Source of the DNA: Lelliottia nimipressuralis
GTDB taxonomy: Bacteria > Pseudomonadota > Gammaproteobacteria > Enterobacterales > Enterobacteriaceae
NCBI RefSeq assembly: GCF_004402045.1
Contig: NZ_SOMG01000030.1
Location: forward strand, 1,054,001-1,118,000
Direction of reading: 5' to 3'
Length of the DNA: 64,000 nucleotides
The position numbers were made by a program, and so were the translations under genes. Positions 17,358 to 26,200 of the stretch are shown here, piece by piece. The first letter of the stretch is position 1, and each line of letters starts with the position of its first letter. Below the pieces are notes generated by a model. The model saw nothing but the letters and a program-made list of their open reading frames with translations. It made no database searches and was not told where the DNA came from.

Positions 17358-17896
17358 AACCATACCCGTCGGTCTTTAGGATTTTGAATAAACAACGATA
17401 ATACCTGCAGGTATTTTTCCTTCAGATCTGGTCCAATAATTCCCTCAAACCCTGCAATATTTCGGAAATCACCCAAGCCGTAATTTATCAGATAATAAAA
17501 ATCTGAAATGATAGAAGCCTGCTGCTCCATACCAAAGTCCGATAGCTTTTTATCGGAGGGCAGAGAATAGTTATAACTTGCTGCCCAACTGAATGCTCCT
17601 CGGGTTCGAACATTCATTCCAATCTGATGCTGCAACACATGCACCATCTCGTGAATAAACCAGTGTTTATATCGTGGAACCTCTATCGAGAAGTCATCCC
17701 GATAATGCGGCTCGCGAAAATAGAGCTCACCATTGGGGGTCATCGCGACATCTGTGGACTGCATATTAAATGGCAAATAGCTTTTATTATGGACTTTAAC
17801 TTCAGAATACTTTATTGCGTCACCAAAAACCGAGCGCGCCAGTGCTATTTCGCCAATGGTGAGAGGACGGGCGCCTCCTTCCTGCAAACTTGCCAT
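17354..17896 (-). CDS. Putative T6SS effector with zinc metallopeptidase motif (Vgr-related protein)
   Basis: 180 residues from ATG 17896 (MASLQEGGARPLTIGEIALARSV), which has GGAAGA at good spacing. An HExxH zinc motif, HEMVHVLQHQ, lies at 82-91. No signal peptide is present. The GARPLTIGE start, KVHNKSYLPF and MTPNGELYF segments are typical of small proteins annotated as Vgr-related that accompany hcp or vgrG. It lies 57 bases downstream of hcp and overlaps a lipoprotein gene, suggesting an Hcp-delivered effector of the size that fits inside the Hcp ring. Substrate unknown. Confidence 0.7.
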   Translation of the reverse strand: MASLQEGGARPLTIGEIALARSVFGDAIKYSEVKVHNKSYLPFNMQSTDVAMTPNGELYFREPHYRDDFSIEVPRYKHWFIHEMVHVLQHQIGMNVRTRGAFSWAASYNYSLPSDKKLSDFGMEQQASIISDFYYLINYGLGDFRNIAGFEGIIGPDLKEKYLQVLSLFIQNPKDRRVWL

Positions 17897-17953
17897 GCTA
17901 TCTTCCTTCCCGGTTGATAAGGGCCGGGGAAAATTCCCCGGCCACATGCGCAA

Positions 17954-18436
17954 TTACGCTTCTTTGTTCTCTTTGATGTTCCAGCCAGCGCTGCTTTCAG
18001 CACCTTTACCACCGGCAGTGGTCTGCTCCCAGTACTGCTGTTTCACTTTCGCAGCCTGGAATGCATAGGTCACACCAACGGTATCGCCGTTGTCTGCACC
18101 GGTGTACTGAACAGAAGTGACCAGCACATCTTCCAGCGTGATGCGGGTATATTCCACCTGCTGGCCACCGGCTTTACAGACGGACAGCTCAACTTTGGTC
18201 AGGTGTTTACCGCTGGCGCAGTGCTTCAGGATTGCTGTAGTGGATTTGTCGATCAGGGCGTTAACGTGCAGATCGTTAAAGTTAACTTTACCGGCACCGC
18301 CGCCACCGCCAACGCTCATATTACCTGGCTGGGAAGCGCCCCAGGAGAAGGAGGTAATATCAGTCCAGCCGGTGTGGTTAGAATCTTTAGATTCGCCAGT
18401 AACACCCTCGACCTTCAGAAACATATCAATAGCCAT
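17954..18436 (-). CDS. hcp: T6SS tube protein Hcp (TssD)
   Basis: 160 residues from ATG 18436 (MAIDMFLKVEGVTGESKD). An upstream in-frame extension to 18505 lacks Hcp similarity. The sequence has the Hcp pattern: GESKDSNHTGWTDITSFSWG, a glycine-rich loop (SVGGGGGAGK) and AILKHCASGKHLTKVELSVC. Hexameric rings stack into the secreted inner tube and can carry small effectors in the lumen. It sits between a Tai4-like gene upstream and the metalloprotease-like gene downstream rather than directly beside tssC. Confidence 0.96.
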   Translation of the reverse strand: MAIDMFLKVEGVTGESKDSNHTGWTDITSFSWGASQPGNMSVGGGGGAGKVNFNDLHVNALIDKSTTAILKHCASGKHLTKVELSVCKAGGQQVEYTRITLEDVLVTSVQYTGADNGDTVGVTYAFQAAKVKQQYWEQTTAGGKGAESSAGWNIKENKEA

Positions 18437-18546
18437 AATATCTACTCTTCGTGGATGAACAATATTGCTTTCGAAAAAGCACTTATATGGCAAACAGGAA
18501 AGCATGGGGCTGAATAAAACCGTCCATATTTTACCTCTGCCTCATA

Positions 18547-18568
18547 TCAAATGACCCGTGTCATTTGA
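18547..18568. repeat. Perfect inverted repeat upstream of hcp
   Basis: Arms TCAAATGAC and GTCATTTGA are exact inverted copies separated by four bases. The repeat lies 111 bases upstream of the hcp start and about 50 bases after the stop of the preceding Tai4-like gene. There is no T-run after it on the minus strand, so it is more likely an operator or an mRNA stem than a factor-independent terminator. Confidence 0.55.
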
Positions 18569-18616
18569 CAGTCTTACATTCCCCCTGAATGAACGGAAAG
18601 AATGTGAAGTCTTTTA

Positions 18617-19036
18617 CTACTCCGGGTTATCCTGAATCCAGGTACGTTCAGGATCGCCAATGATGACCTGCGGAACCAGTTTATTCAGTTCGTCGCTATG
18701 ATAAAGACGTAAACAGTTTAAGGTTACGCCTTTGACATCGGGTTTTCGCTCTGAATGAAAACCGTTAATTTGATTTTTATATTTCGCAATGAGGGCATTC
18801 ACTTTATCAGTGCCATTTTCGGCATCAAAAGGTATCCACTCAATGAATGCACTCGCACTACGGGCCGCATCAGCAGAAAATTGGCTGCCTTTATCTGCCA
18901 CCTGCGCAAGACAGCGCGCCAGAACTAAATCTTTTAAAACCTGCCGATATGTTTGCTGATGATAAAAATCAGGATAGTTATTTCCGGCACACACGTAAAA
19001 AGTCATAAATGCGAGGAAAAAACAGAAACGTTTCAC
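18617..19036 (-). CDS. Second Tai4-like T6SS immunity protein
   Basis: 139 residues with a signal peptide (MKRFCFFLAFMTFYVCAG) and the same layout as the copy at 16404-16757: LARCLAQVADKGSQF, then DAARSASAFIEWIPFDAEN, then TLNCLRLY near the end. The Cys pattern is shared, but overall identity between the copies is low by eye, so they probably guard against different Tae4 variants. No amidase gene is adjacent. It lies directly upstream of hcp. Confidence 0.72.
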   Translation of the reverse strand: MKRFCFFLAFMTFYVCAGNNYPDFYHQQTYRQVLKDLVLARCLAQVADKGSQFSADAARSASAFIEWIPFDAENGTDKVNALIAKYKNQINGFHSERKPDVKGVTLNCLRLYHSDELNKLVPQVIIGDPERTWIQDNPE

Positions 19037-19085
19037 CTTATATCCTTTGCCATATGCTCAGTAGCGCATCTGCCAGCGTGAGGCA

Positions 19086-19319
19086 CTAACTTTTCTCTTT
19101 CCATTTCTCTGCGACAACGTATATCCCTATCGCTAATGCATTAAGTCCAGCACATAAGAACCCATGCATTGCGATCCGGGGTATATCTTCCGGCCAGTCA
19201 AAGATAAACAGATAGTAGCCGGATACCGTCACACACAGCATGAATGAAATAATTAACAACGTATAAATCGTTAAATAGCTGATGAATTTTCTTGTTATCG
19301 CTTTCACAGGTAAATTCAT
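19086..19319 (-). CDS. Small membrane protein of unknown function
   Basis: 77 residues. Two membrane segments are visible, YLTIYTLLIISFMLCVTVSGYY in part and HGFLCAGLNALAIGIYVV, with a basic, charged C-terminus (AEKWKEKS). It lies between tssC and a Tai4-like gene, on the same strand. AT-rich like its neighbours in the cargo interval. No family recognised. It could be a membrane-located immunity protein or an unrelated passenger. Confidence 0.5.
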   Translation of the reverse strand: MNLPVKAITRKFISYLTIYTLLIISFMLCVTVSGYYLFIFDWPEDIPRIAMHGFLCAGLNALAIGIYVVAEKWKEKS

Positions 19320-19374
19320 TAGCTATCTCGTATTCACAGTAAGGCCGCCGGCCCCAATGGGCCGGCCACCTTCA

Positions 19375-20874
19375 TTACGCGTCTTTCGTCTTCAGCGACG
19401 GCAGTTTAGAAACCAGACGCAGGGAAACGGTCAGGCCTTCCAGCTGGTAGTGTGGACGCAGGAAGAACTTCGCGGCGTAGTAGCCCGGGTTGTCTTCAAT
19501 CTCCTGCACCTGCACTTCCGCAGCCGCCAGCGGTTTGCGGGACTTAGTTTCCTGAGAGGAGTTAGCCGGGTCACCGTCCACGTAGTTCATGACCCAGTCG
19601 TTCAGCCAGCGCTCCATTTCTTCACGCTCGCGGAAGGAGCCGATTTTGTCGCGCACGATGCACTTCAGGTAGTGCGCAAAACGGCAGCAGGCGAACAGGT
19701 ACGGCAGACGGGAGGCCAGGCGCGCGTTAGCGGTCGCATCCGGGTCGTGGTACTCCGCCGGTTTTTGCAGAGACTGCGCGCCGATGAAGGCAGCAAAGTC
19801 AGAGTTTTTGCGGTGAACCAGCGGCATAAAGCCGTTTTTCGCCAGCTCGGCCTCACGACGGTCGCTGATGGCGATCTCGGTCGGGCATTTCATGTCCACG
19901 CCGCCGTCATCGCTCGGGAATGTGTGACACGGCAGGTTTTCTACCGCCCCGCCGGACTCGACGCCACGAATCGAGGTGCACCAGCCGTACTCTTTGAAGG
20001 AGCGGTTGATGTTGGCAGCCATCGCATAGGCGGCGTTCGCCCACGAGTAGCTGTTGTGGTTTGCGCCGTCGGTCTGCTCTTCAAAGTCAAAGCTGTCGAC
20101 CGGGTTGGTGCGAATGCCGTACGGCAGACGCGACAGGAAGCGCGGCATCACCAGACCCAGATAGCGGGCATCTTCAGATTCACGCAGTGAACGCCAGGCG
20201 GCGTATTCGGTGTTCTGGAAGATTTTGGTCAGGTCGCGCGGGTTGGCCAGCTCCTGCCAGGACTCCATCTGCATCACGCCCGGTGCGGTACCGGTGATAA
20301 ACGGACAGTGCGCCGCAGAACCGATGCGCGCCATTTCACCCAGCAGCTCAACGTCCTGCGGGCTGTGGTCGAAGTAGTAGTCGCCGACGATGCAGCCAAA
20401 CGGCTCGCCACCAAACTGACCGTACTCCTGCTCGTAGATTTTCTTGAAGATCGGGCTCTGGTCCCAGCCCACGCCCTTGTAGCGTTTCAGGGTACGGCCC
20501 AGCTCCTGCTTGGAGATGCTCATAAAGCGGATCTTCAGCATCTCGTCGGTTTCAGTGTTGTTCACCAGGTAGCTCAGACCGCGCCAGGCGCTCTCCAGCT
20601 TTTGAAACTCGTCGTGGTGAATAATCTGGTTTACCTGCTGCGACAGCTGCTCATCGATACCCGCAATCAGGTTCTGAATGGTACGGTAGGTATCGTTTGA
20701 GAAGGTGACGGTATTTTCCAGCGCCTGCTGCGCCAGAGTTTTAACCGCGCTTTCTACGGCGGAACGCGCCTGGTCAGTTTTCGGGCGGAACTCTTTGTTC
20801 AGCAGCGCGCTGAATTCATCCTGGCTGAACGCCTGACCCGCCTGCTGCTCATGTTGTTGAGTCTGGTTGCTCAT
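19375..20874 (-). CDS. tssC: T6SS sheath large subunit TssC (VipB)
   Basis: 499 residues, usual length. Conserved TssC stretches include LESAWRGLSYLVNNTETDE, FGCIVGDYYFDHSP and the C-terminal KFFLRPHYQLEGLTVSLRLVS. TssB and TssC form the contractile sheath around the Hcp tube. The start lies three bases after the tssB stop, as is typical for this pair. Confidence 0.97.
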   Translation of the reverse strand: MSNQTQQHEQQAGQAFSQDEFSALLNKEFRPKTDQARSAVESAVKTLAQQALENTVTFSNDTYRTIQNLIAGIDEQLSQQVNQIIHHDEFQKLESAWRGLSYLVNNTETDEMLKIRFMSISKQELGRTLKRYKGVGWDQSPIFKKIYEQEYGQFGGEPFGCIVGDYYFDHSPQDVELLGEMARIGSAAHCPFITGTAPGVMQMESWQELANPRDLTKIFQNTEYAAWRSLRESEDARYLGLVMPRFLSRLPYGIRTNPVDSFDFEEQTDGANHNSYSWANAAYAMAANINRSFKEYGWCTSIRGVESGGAVENLPCHTFPSDDGGVDMKCPTEIAISDRREAELAKNGFMPLVHRKNSDFAAFIGAQSLQKPAEYHDPDATANARLASRLPYLFACCRFAHYLKCIVRDKIGSFREREEMERWLNDWVMNYVDGDPANSSQETKSRKPLAAAEVQVQEIEDNPGYYAAKFFLRPHYQLEGLTVSLRLVSKLPSLKTKDA

Positions 20875-20877
20875 CGA

Positions 20878-21402
20878 TTATTCCTCGCTACCTTTCGCGC
20901 TTTCGTCATTTTTCGGCAACTGGCTCAGGGATTTGAGCAGCGTCGGATCCTGCAGAATTTTAGCGATCAGCTCTTCCGCACCGTTTTTGCCGTCCATGTA
21001 GGTCAGCAGGTTGGAGAGTTGAGTACGCGCTTCCAGCAGCTTGTTCAGCGGCTCAACCTTGCGGGCCACCGCATCCGGCAGGAAGTCGTCCATGCTGTCG
21101 AAGGTCAGATCGACGTTGAGCTTGCCTTCGCCGGTCAGGGTGTTATCCACCTGGAACGCCACGCGCGGCTTCAGCGCCTTCATGCGTTCGTCAAAGTTGT
21201 CGATGTCGATTTCGAGGAACTTACGCTCGTCGACGGCCGGCAGATTTTCCACCGGTTTGCCGACCAGATCGGCCATGACGCCCATCACGAACGGCAGCTG
21301 AATTTTACGTTCTGCACCGTAGATCTCTACGTCGTACTCGATCTGCACGCGGGGGGCACGGTTACGTGCGATGAATTTCTGCCCACTGTTACTCATTGCC
21401 AT
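20878..21402 (-). CDS. tssB: T6SS sheath small subunit TssB (VipA)
   Basis: 174 residues from ATG 21402 (MAMSNSGQKFIARNRAPRVQ), which has GGAG six bases upstream. Earlier in-frame ATGs lack such a site. VQIEYDVEIYGAERKIQLPF and LPFVMGVMADL are hallmark TssB stretches. Its N-terminal region contacts TssC in the sheath, and the ClpV recognition helix lies in TssC. It is paired with tssC downstream. Confidence 0.96.
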   Translation of the reverse strand: MAMSNSGQKFIARNRAPRVQIEYDVEIYGAERKIQLPFVMGVMADLVGKPVENLPAVDERKFLEIDIDNFDERMKALKPRVAFQVDNTLTGEGKLNVDLTFDSMDDFLPDAVARKVEPLNKLLEARTQLSNLLTYMDGKNGAEELIAKILQDPTLLKSLSQLPKNDESAKGSEE

Positions 21403-21477
21403 GATGTTCTCCATCAAAGATGCGCGGTGAAGGTGAAACGGCAGGCTCCATGCCTGTCGTCATAATGCCTGGACGCG

Positions 21478-22494
21478 TTATTCGCGGCGTCCAAAGATGT
21501 TTTCCAGTTGGTTAACGCCGTCTGGCGCCAGGTCGCGAATAATGTCCATAAAGTTAAGTTCTGACAGCCGCTGCACCCGTTCAATCATCAGCGGTGCGGG
21601 GTGGCTCGGTTCGTACTGTGCAAAATACTGCTTCGCTTTTTCCAGCATCAGCTGCGCATCGGCGCGGCTGGTGACCTGCACGCTGCGCCAGTCCGTCACC
21701 TGCTGAGCAGGCTGCGCGGCCACCGGCTGTGGCCCGGCAGGCTGTTCAGCCTGTGCGTCACGGTTCGGCAGCAGCTTGCTGATGTCGGTCACCTGACAGG
21801 CGTCGGCAACCAGCCCTACGGTTTTCAGTAGCTGCTCCATCTCCGGCACCCCGCTTTCACCGAGATAGCCGGTGAGCAAAGCGCGAATCGCCAGCAGCCG
21901 TTCGTTAATGACGATAACCGCTGCGGTTCCCGGCTGGTCGCCGCGGGCCAGTTCGTCAATCAGCCGTGGACGGCCGCCGGGATAGTCCGGGCATTCCGTC
22001 TTACTGCCGTCCAGCAGCGCCTGGGCATCCCGGAGCGAAATTTCATCGCCGTTTGAACGCAGAAGCGAGGCGTTACGCACGGCGACGGTGAGATCAGACT
22101 TATCGCTCAGCCCTGCCAGGGCGTTGATGCGGTAGAACGGATCGGTCTCGCCAAACTCTTCCAGCAGCGGATAGAGCGGCTCCCAGTAGCGTGCGATCGC
22201 CTCCTGCACCAGCAGTAATCCATCCGCGTAGCCCGCCAGCCCGCGGCGGCGCGTCCAGGCATGGGTTAACGCCAGCAGCACGCGAAGATCTTTGGTGCGG
22301 GTCAGCAGGCTGGTGGCGTATTTTTCTACCGTGTTCCAGTCAGCCGGCTCTGCCGGGATGATGGTGTCGCCAAACTGCTGTTCCGCTTTTCCCTGGCCTG
22401 CCTGATTCATGATCTGGAAGTCAGCGTCGTACTCCAGGTTTTCGCCGCAGGGTTTGTCGGGGCTGATTGGCGCGAGAAATTCTTCGATATTCAT
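21478..22494 (-). CDS. tssA: T6SS cap/priming protein TssA
   Basis: 338 residues with the N-terminal ImpA domain: SPDKPCGENLEYDADF and the following WNTVEKYATSLLTRTKDLRV. The last 60 residues (SRADAQLMLEKAKQYF through LNFMDIIRDLAPDG) are the short C-terminal domain seen in TssA1-type proteins. TssA helps recruit or cap the growing tube and sheath. It lies between tagF and tssB, with a 75-base gap to tssB. Confidence 0.93.
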   Translation of the reverse strand: MNIEEFLAPISPDKPCGENLEYDADFQIMNQAGQGKAEQQFGDTIIPAEPADWNTVEKYATSLLTRTKDLRVLLALTHAWTRRRGLAGYADGLLLVQEAIARYWEPLYPLLEEFGETDPFYRINALAGLSDKSDLTVAVRNASLLRSNGDEISLRDAQALLDGSKTECPDYPGGRPRLIDELARGDQPGTAAVIVINERLLAIRALLTGYLGESGVPEMEQLLKTVGLVADACQVTDISKLLPNRDAQAEQPAGPQPVAAQPAQQVTDWRSVQVTSRADAQLMLEKAKQYFAQYEPSHPAPLMIERVQRLSELNFMDIIRDLAPDGVNQLENIFGRRE

Positions 22495-22505
22495 AAGATC
22501 CCTGC

Positions 22506-23222
22506 TTATTCAAACATAGGCGGATAAAGACCGTGACGACCCGGGCGGGCGCCCCCTGCCGGATCGAACAGCAGGGTAAAAAGCTGCCCGGTAAAGTTAC
22601 CGCTGTGAACGTGGGTGTACAGCGGGTAGCCGTCGCAGCGGTTGGTCCACCAGTAGCTGGTCTGACGAAGCGGATCAAAACATTCTGCCGCCTGAGGCCA
22701 GCCCAGCGTGCTTTGGCCGTCCTCGTCATAACCAATCACATCAAGGATATCGGAACGCTTTTGCGGCTCGACAGGCTGCGGTGCCGGAATGGTCATCAGC
22801 ATCTCGTCCAGCTGCGAGGCGGAAAAACTGTTGCGCACCGCATGCAGCCCCAGGCGTCCAATCTGCTGATACCAGCTTTCGGCCTGGCTGAGCAGGTTAG
22901 TCGACCACTCTGACGGGGCGAAGCTCAGCTGCAGGCAAACCGGATATTGTCGGCCAACGCTGTCGCGACCGGGCAGCAGACAGCCCATCTGGATCATCTG
23001 GCTGCCCAGCATAGGCGGTACCACATAGTTCCAGACTGGCGCTTTATGGAACTGGCGCTCGCCGCTGCGCAGCTCTTCCTGCTGCCAGGCCAGCAGACCG
23101 ACCTGGAACCAGTGGGACCACTGGCGTTGTAAGGTGTCAGGAAAGCGGCGCTGCAAAAAATCTCCGGCGCTGGGTAATTTGCCATACCAGCTGTAGCGGT
23201 TCATCGCAGGGGTATTCGTCAT
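22506..23222 (-). CDS. tagF: T6SS regulator TagF
   Basis: 238 residues from ATG 23222 (MTNTPAMNRYSWYGKLPSAG), which has AAGGA upstream. Longer frames begin inside tssM and are rejected. YGKLPSAGDFLQRRFP is the TagF/ImpM signature. In other systems TagF represses T6SS firing post-translationally, by binding Fha. Both partners occur in this locus. It follows tssM by 16 bases and precedes tssA by 11. Confidence 0.94.
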   Translation of the reverse strand: MTNTPAMNRYSWYGKLPSAGDFLQRRFPDTLQRQWSHWFQVGLLAWQQEELRSGERQFHKAPVWNYVVPPMLGSQMIQMGCLLPGRDSVGRQYPVCLQLSFAPSEWSTNLLSQAESWYQQIGRLGLHAVRNSFSASQLDEMLMTIPAPQPVEPQKRSDILDVIGYDEDGQSTLGWPQAAECFDPLRQTSYWWTNRCDGYPLYTHVHSGNFTGQLFTLLFDPAGGARPGRHGLYPPMFE

Positions 23223-23238
23223 ACGGCTGTCCTTGCGG

Positions 23239-26200
23239 TTATGGGCATGAGAAACGAGGAAGCTGGAACGGGTTGCGAATGCTGTTTGGCGCAAACTCCA
23301 GCGTGACCTGATGTCCGTCAACGTTGAAGGTGGCCTGACGGCTCAGGCTACCCGCGCCCGGGCTGGTGCTCGCTTTATCGAAAAAGCGGTTCAGTGCCCA
23401 GGCACCGTTCGTTACCAGCGTCGCCGTACTGCCGTTCGCCAGACCCAGCTGCATACGGACCTGATTGGTACCGCCCGGCCCCGGCCAGTTCATGATCTGC
23501 ACGGCCTGCGGGCCATGGCTGTAGCGCAGCAGCTGGCCGTCAACGTCCAGCGTCAGGTTCAGAATGGTGTTATCCATTCGCACGGTGCGTACCGTCACCT
23601 TGAAAGACGGCGTGGTTGCGCCGTTAGCAAAGAAGGCGTCGCGAATGGACTGGGCCTGCTGGAACGGTCTCAGCAGCCCTTCGCTTCCCGGCAGCGTTTT
23701 ACCGTCAATGCCCGGCATAAAGCGCCAGTTTGCCTGCGTGGTATCCACTTTATTGGTCAGGTTGTCGCGGAAGAAGGCGTCCATCAGACCGGTGCCAGGG
23801 GCAAACATGCGCGCGAGATCGTCAGGGGTGACCTCGGTGCTGGCGCTGCGCACCAGCGGGTAGCGACCGGCAATCGCCTGGCGACAGAACCCGCCCACTT
23901 CAACGTTGATTCGCTTACGCACGTTTTCCAGGTCACGGCGCTGGGTATCGCTGCTGGCACCCACCGCCATATTGCTGAACATGGTTTGCAGCCCGCCCGG
24001 CAGACGACCGGCGCTGGCCTGCAGGCGGCTTATCGCCTCGCCGCCCGGCGCCGGCATGCCGCTGTTGGCGGCGTCCTGTACGGCGGTCAGGTAGCGATAA
24101 AGCTCGTCCACCTGCTTGAGAAAATCGTCAAATACGATGGTCTTCCCGCCCTTCTCCAGCGGCTGCGCCAGCTCAATCATCGGCGCATAGTGGTCGGTCA
24201 CCAGCTGTTCCGGTGCCTGCGTAACCACGGCTGCCTGCGTCGGGGCTGCGTCATTGTTACTGAACAGCGCTTCCAGCGTACGCGTGGCACGGTTGCTCTG
24301 ATCCTGCGCTTTACCCGCATCCTCTGGTACTGGGGCATTGCGCGACAGATTCAGCACCTGGCTCAGGTTCTGCACCAGACGGCGCAGCGGCGAGTTTGCC
24401 CCCGAGAGCAGGCGCGCGGTGTTGATGCGCTGGGAAAGATCGGCGCTGTTGTTCAGCTGAATGTCGGCGAGAAAGCGATCCCAGTTAGCGATAAAGTCGC
24501 GCATGTAGAGCTGGCGCACGGCGTTATCAATTTGCTGTTTATCTTCCTGCGCCGTGGCGGCTCCCAGCACCCAGGCGTCGTCCTCGTGCAGCGCAGTGGT
24601 AACGCTGTCAATCTGGCCGTTAAAACTTTTCCAGTAGCCGTCCGGCGTATAGAGGCCCGGTACGCCTTCGCTCACCGGCTTGCCGCTTTTACGTGAAAAG
24701 ACCAGCTCGCTCTGCGGTCCGCCGAGGTCGGAAAGGGAGACCGGCTTCAGGTTTTCATCATGCTCCAGCAGGCGCTTGAGACGACCGTACACGCGCGTGG
24801 AGAGCGGCTGCTGGTTGATCATCGCCCTTTCGCGCGCAACCAGAGATTCATCCTGAGCGTACGGGGAGGCCTGAATTTTCGGCTCAAGCAACTGAGTCAG
24901 GTGCCATTCAAGCTGTTGCAGCTGCGCCTTCGTAACGTTCTGCGGCAGGTTACGCTGCAGGTTCAGCATCACCCATGAGTGCAGGAATTTGCCGTCATAT
25001 TGCTTCGGCTGATACAGCATCTGATAGGCTTTCAGCGCTTCGTAGCTGTACTCCACATCGCTGCCGTTGTCGTTGCGAAGCCAGGTGGTAATGTGCATGG
25101 CGACGGCGGGCAACAGCATCTGATCCAGTGCTTTCTGGTACAGAGACTGGGATGCATCGCTGACGTCATCGCCACGATAAAGCCCCATACGGCGGGAAAC
25201 GGGCGGGTCGTTCACGTCAAACGCGTCGCTTTTCGGCAGGTCAACCAGACCGTTCAGCAGCGGCAGCAGATCGAACAGGTCGCGCTGGGTCTGGCCCTGC
25301 AGCGCTTTACTCTGCTGGTCCAGCAGAGGTACCTTCGCATCCACCTCTTCCAGATAGGCCTTGTTTTTGGCATAGCTGGTCAGCCACAGACCGCCCAGGA
25401 TCACCAGCAGAGCCAGCAGCGCCGCGTAGCCGGACCAGATCACGGCCCGGTTGCGCAGTTCCCACCAGCGGTTTTCTCCGGCGATCCCCGCTTCCTGGAA
25501 AATAACGTTTTGCAGCAGGTTCTTAATGAAGAAGCTCTGGCCTTTCGCCCCCGGGATAGGGGCCTCTTTGCTGACCGAATCCCAGCGATCCGCCTCCGCC
25601 CCTTCCGGCAGCGACAGCGCACGGTTCAGTTCGCCCATCACGCGGTCGAACGGCATGCCTTCCTGAGTGCCGCTGGCGAAGTAGATCCCACGCGGGGAGA
25701 ATTCGGTTTCGAAGTTGGAGCGGGCGAAGACCGTGCTCAGGTAATCCGCCAGCAGCGGACGCAGCGCGGCGAACTCCTGGGGGAAGAGATACGCTTCGGC
25801 ACGGGTTTTCGCGTCATGCTCTTTGAGCATGGTTTCCGGCAGCCCGGCATCGAGGCGCTGCTGTAAAAGCGAAAACTCCTGCTGGAAGTTGCCCATCAGG
25901 TCGTAGTCGGCGTGTTTGGTTTGCTCCCACGGCAGCGTAAAGCCCCAGATCTGGTCGCGCTGCGCTTTGTCGTAGTCTGCAAACCAGGCGCGGAAGCCTT
26001 TAAGCAGGTCGGCCTTGGTCACCATCACGTACACCGGGAAGCGGATACCCAGCTGTTCATGCAGCTCCGACAGACGCTGACGCAGATTCACCGCCTGCTG
26101 GCGGGACGCCTCGGCAGACTGGGTAAGCAGGTCAGAAATGCTTATGGTGATGATGACGCCGTTGATCGGCTGGCGGCGGCGATACTTACGCAGTAGTCCC

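Noticed and set aside
18540..18620. Possible sigma-54 promoter upstream of hcp
   Set aside because: TGACACG with TTTGA lacks the invariant GG and GC of the -24/-12 elements.
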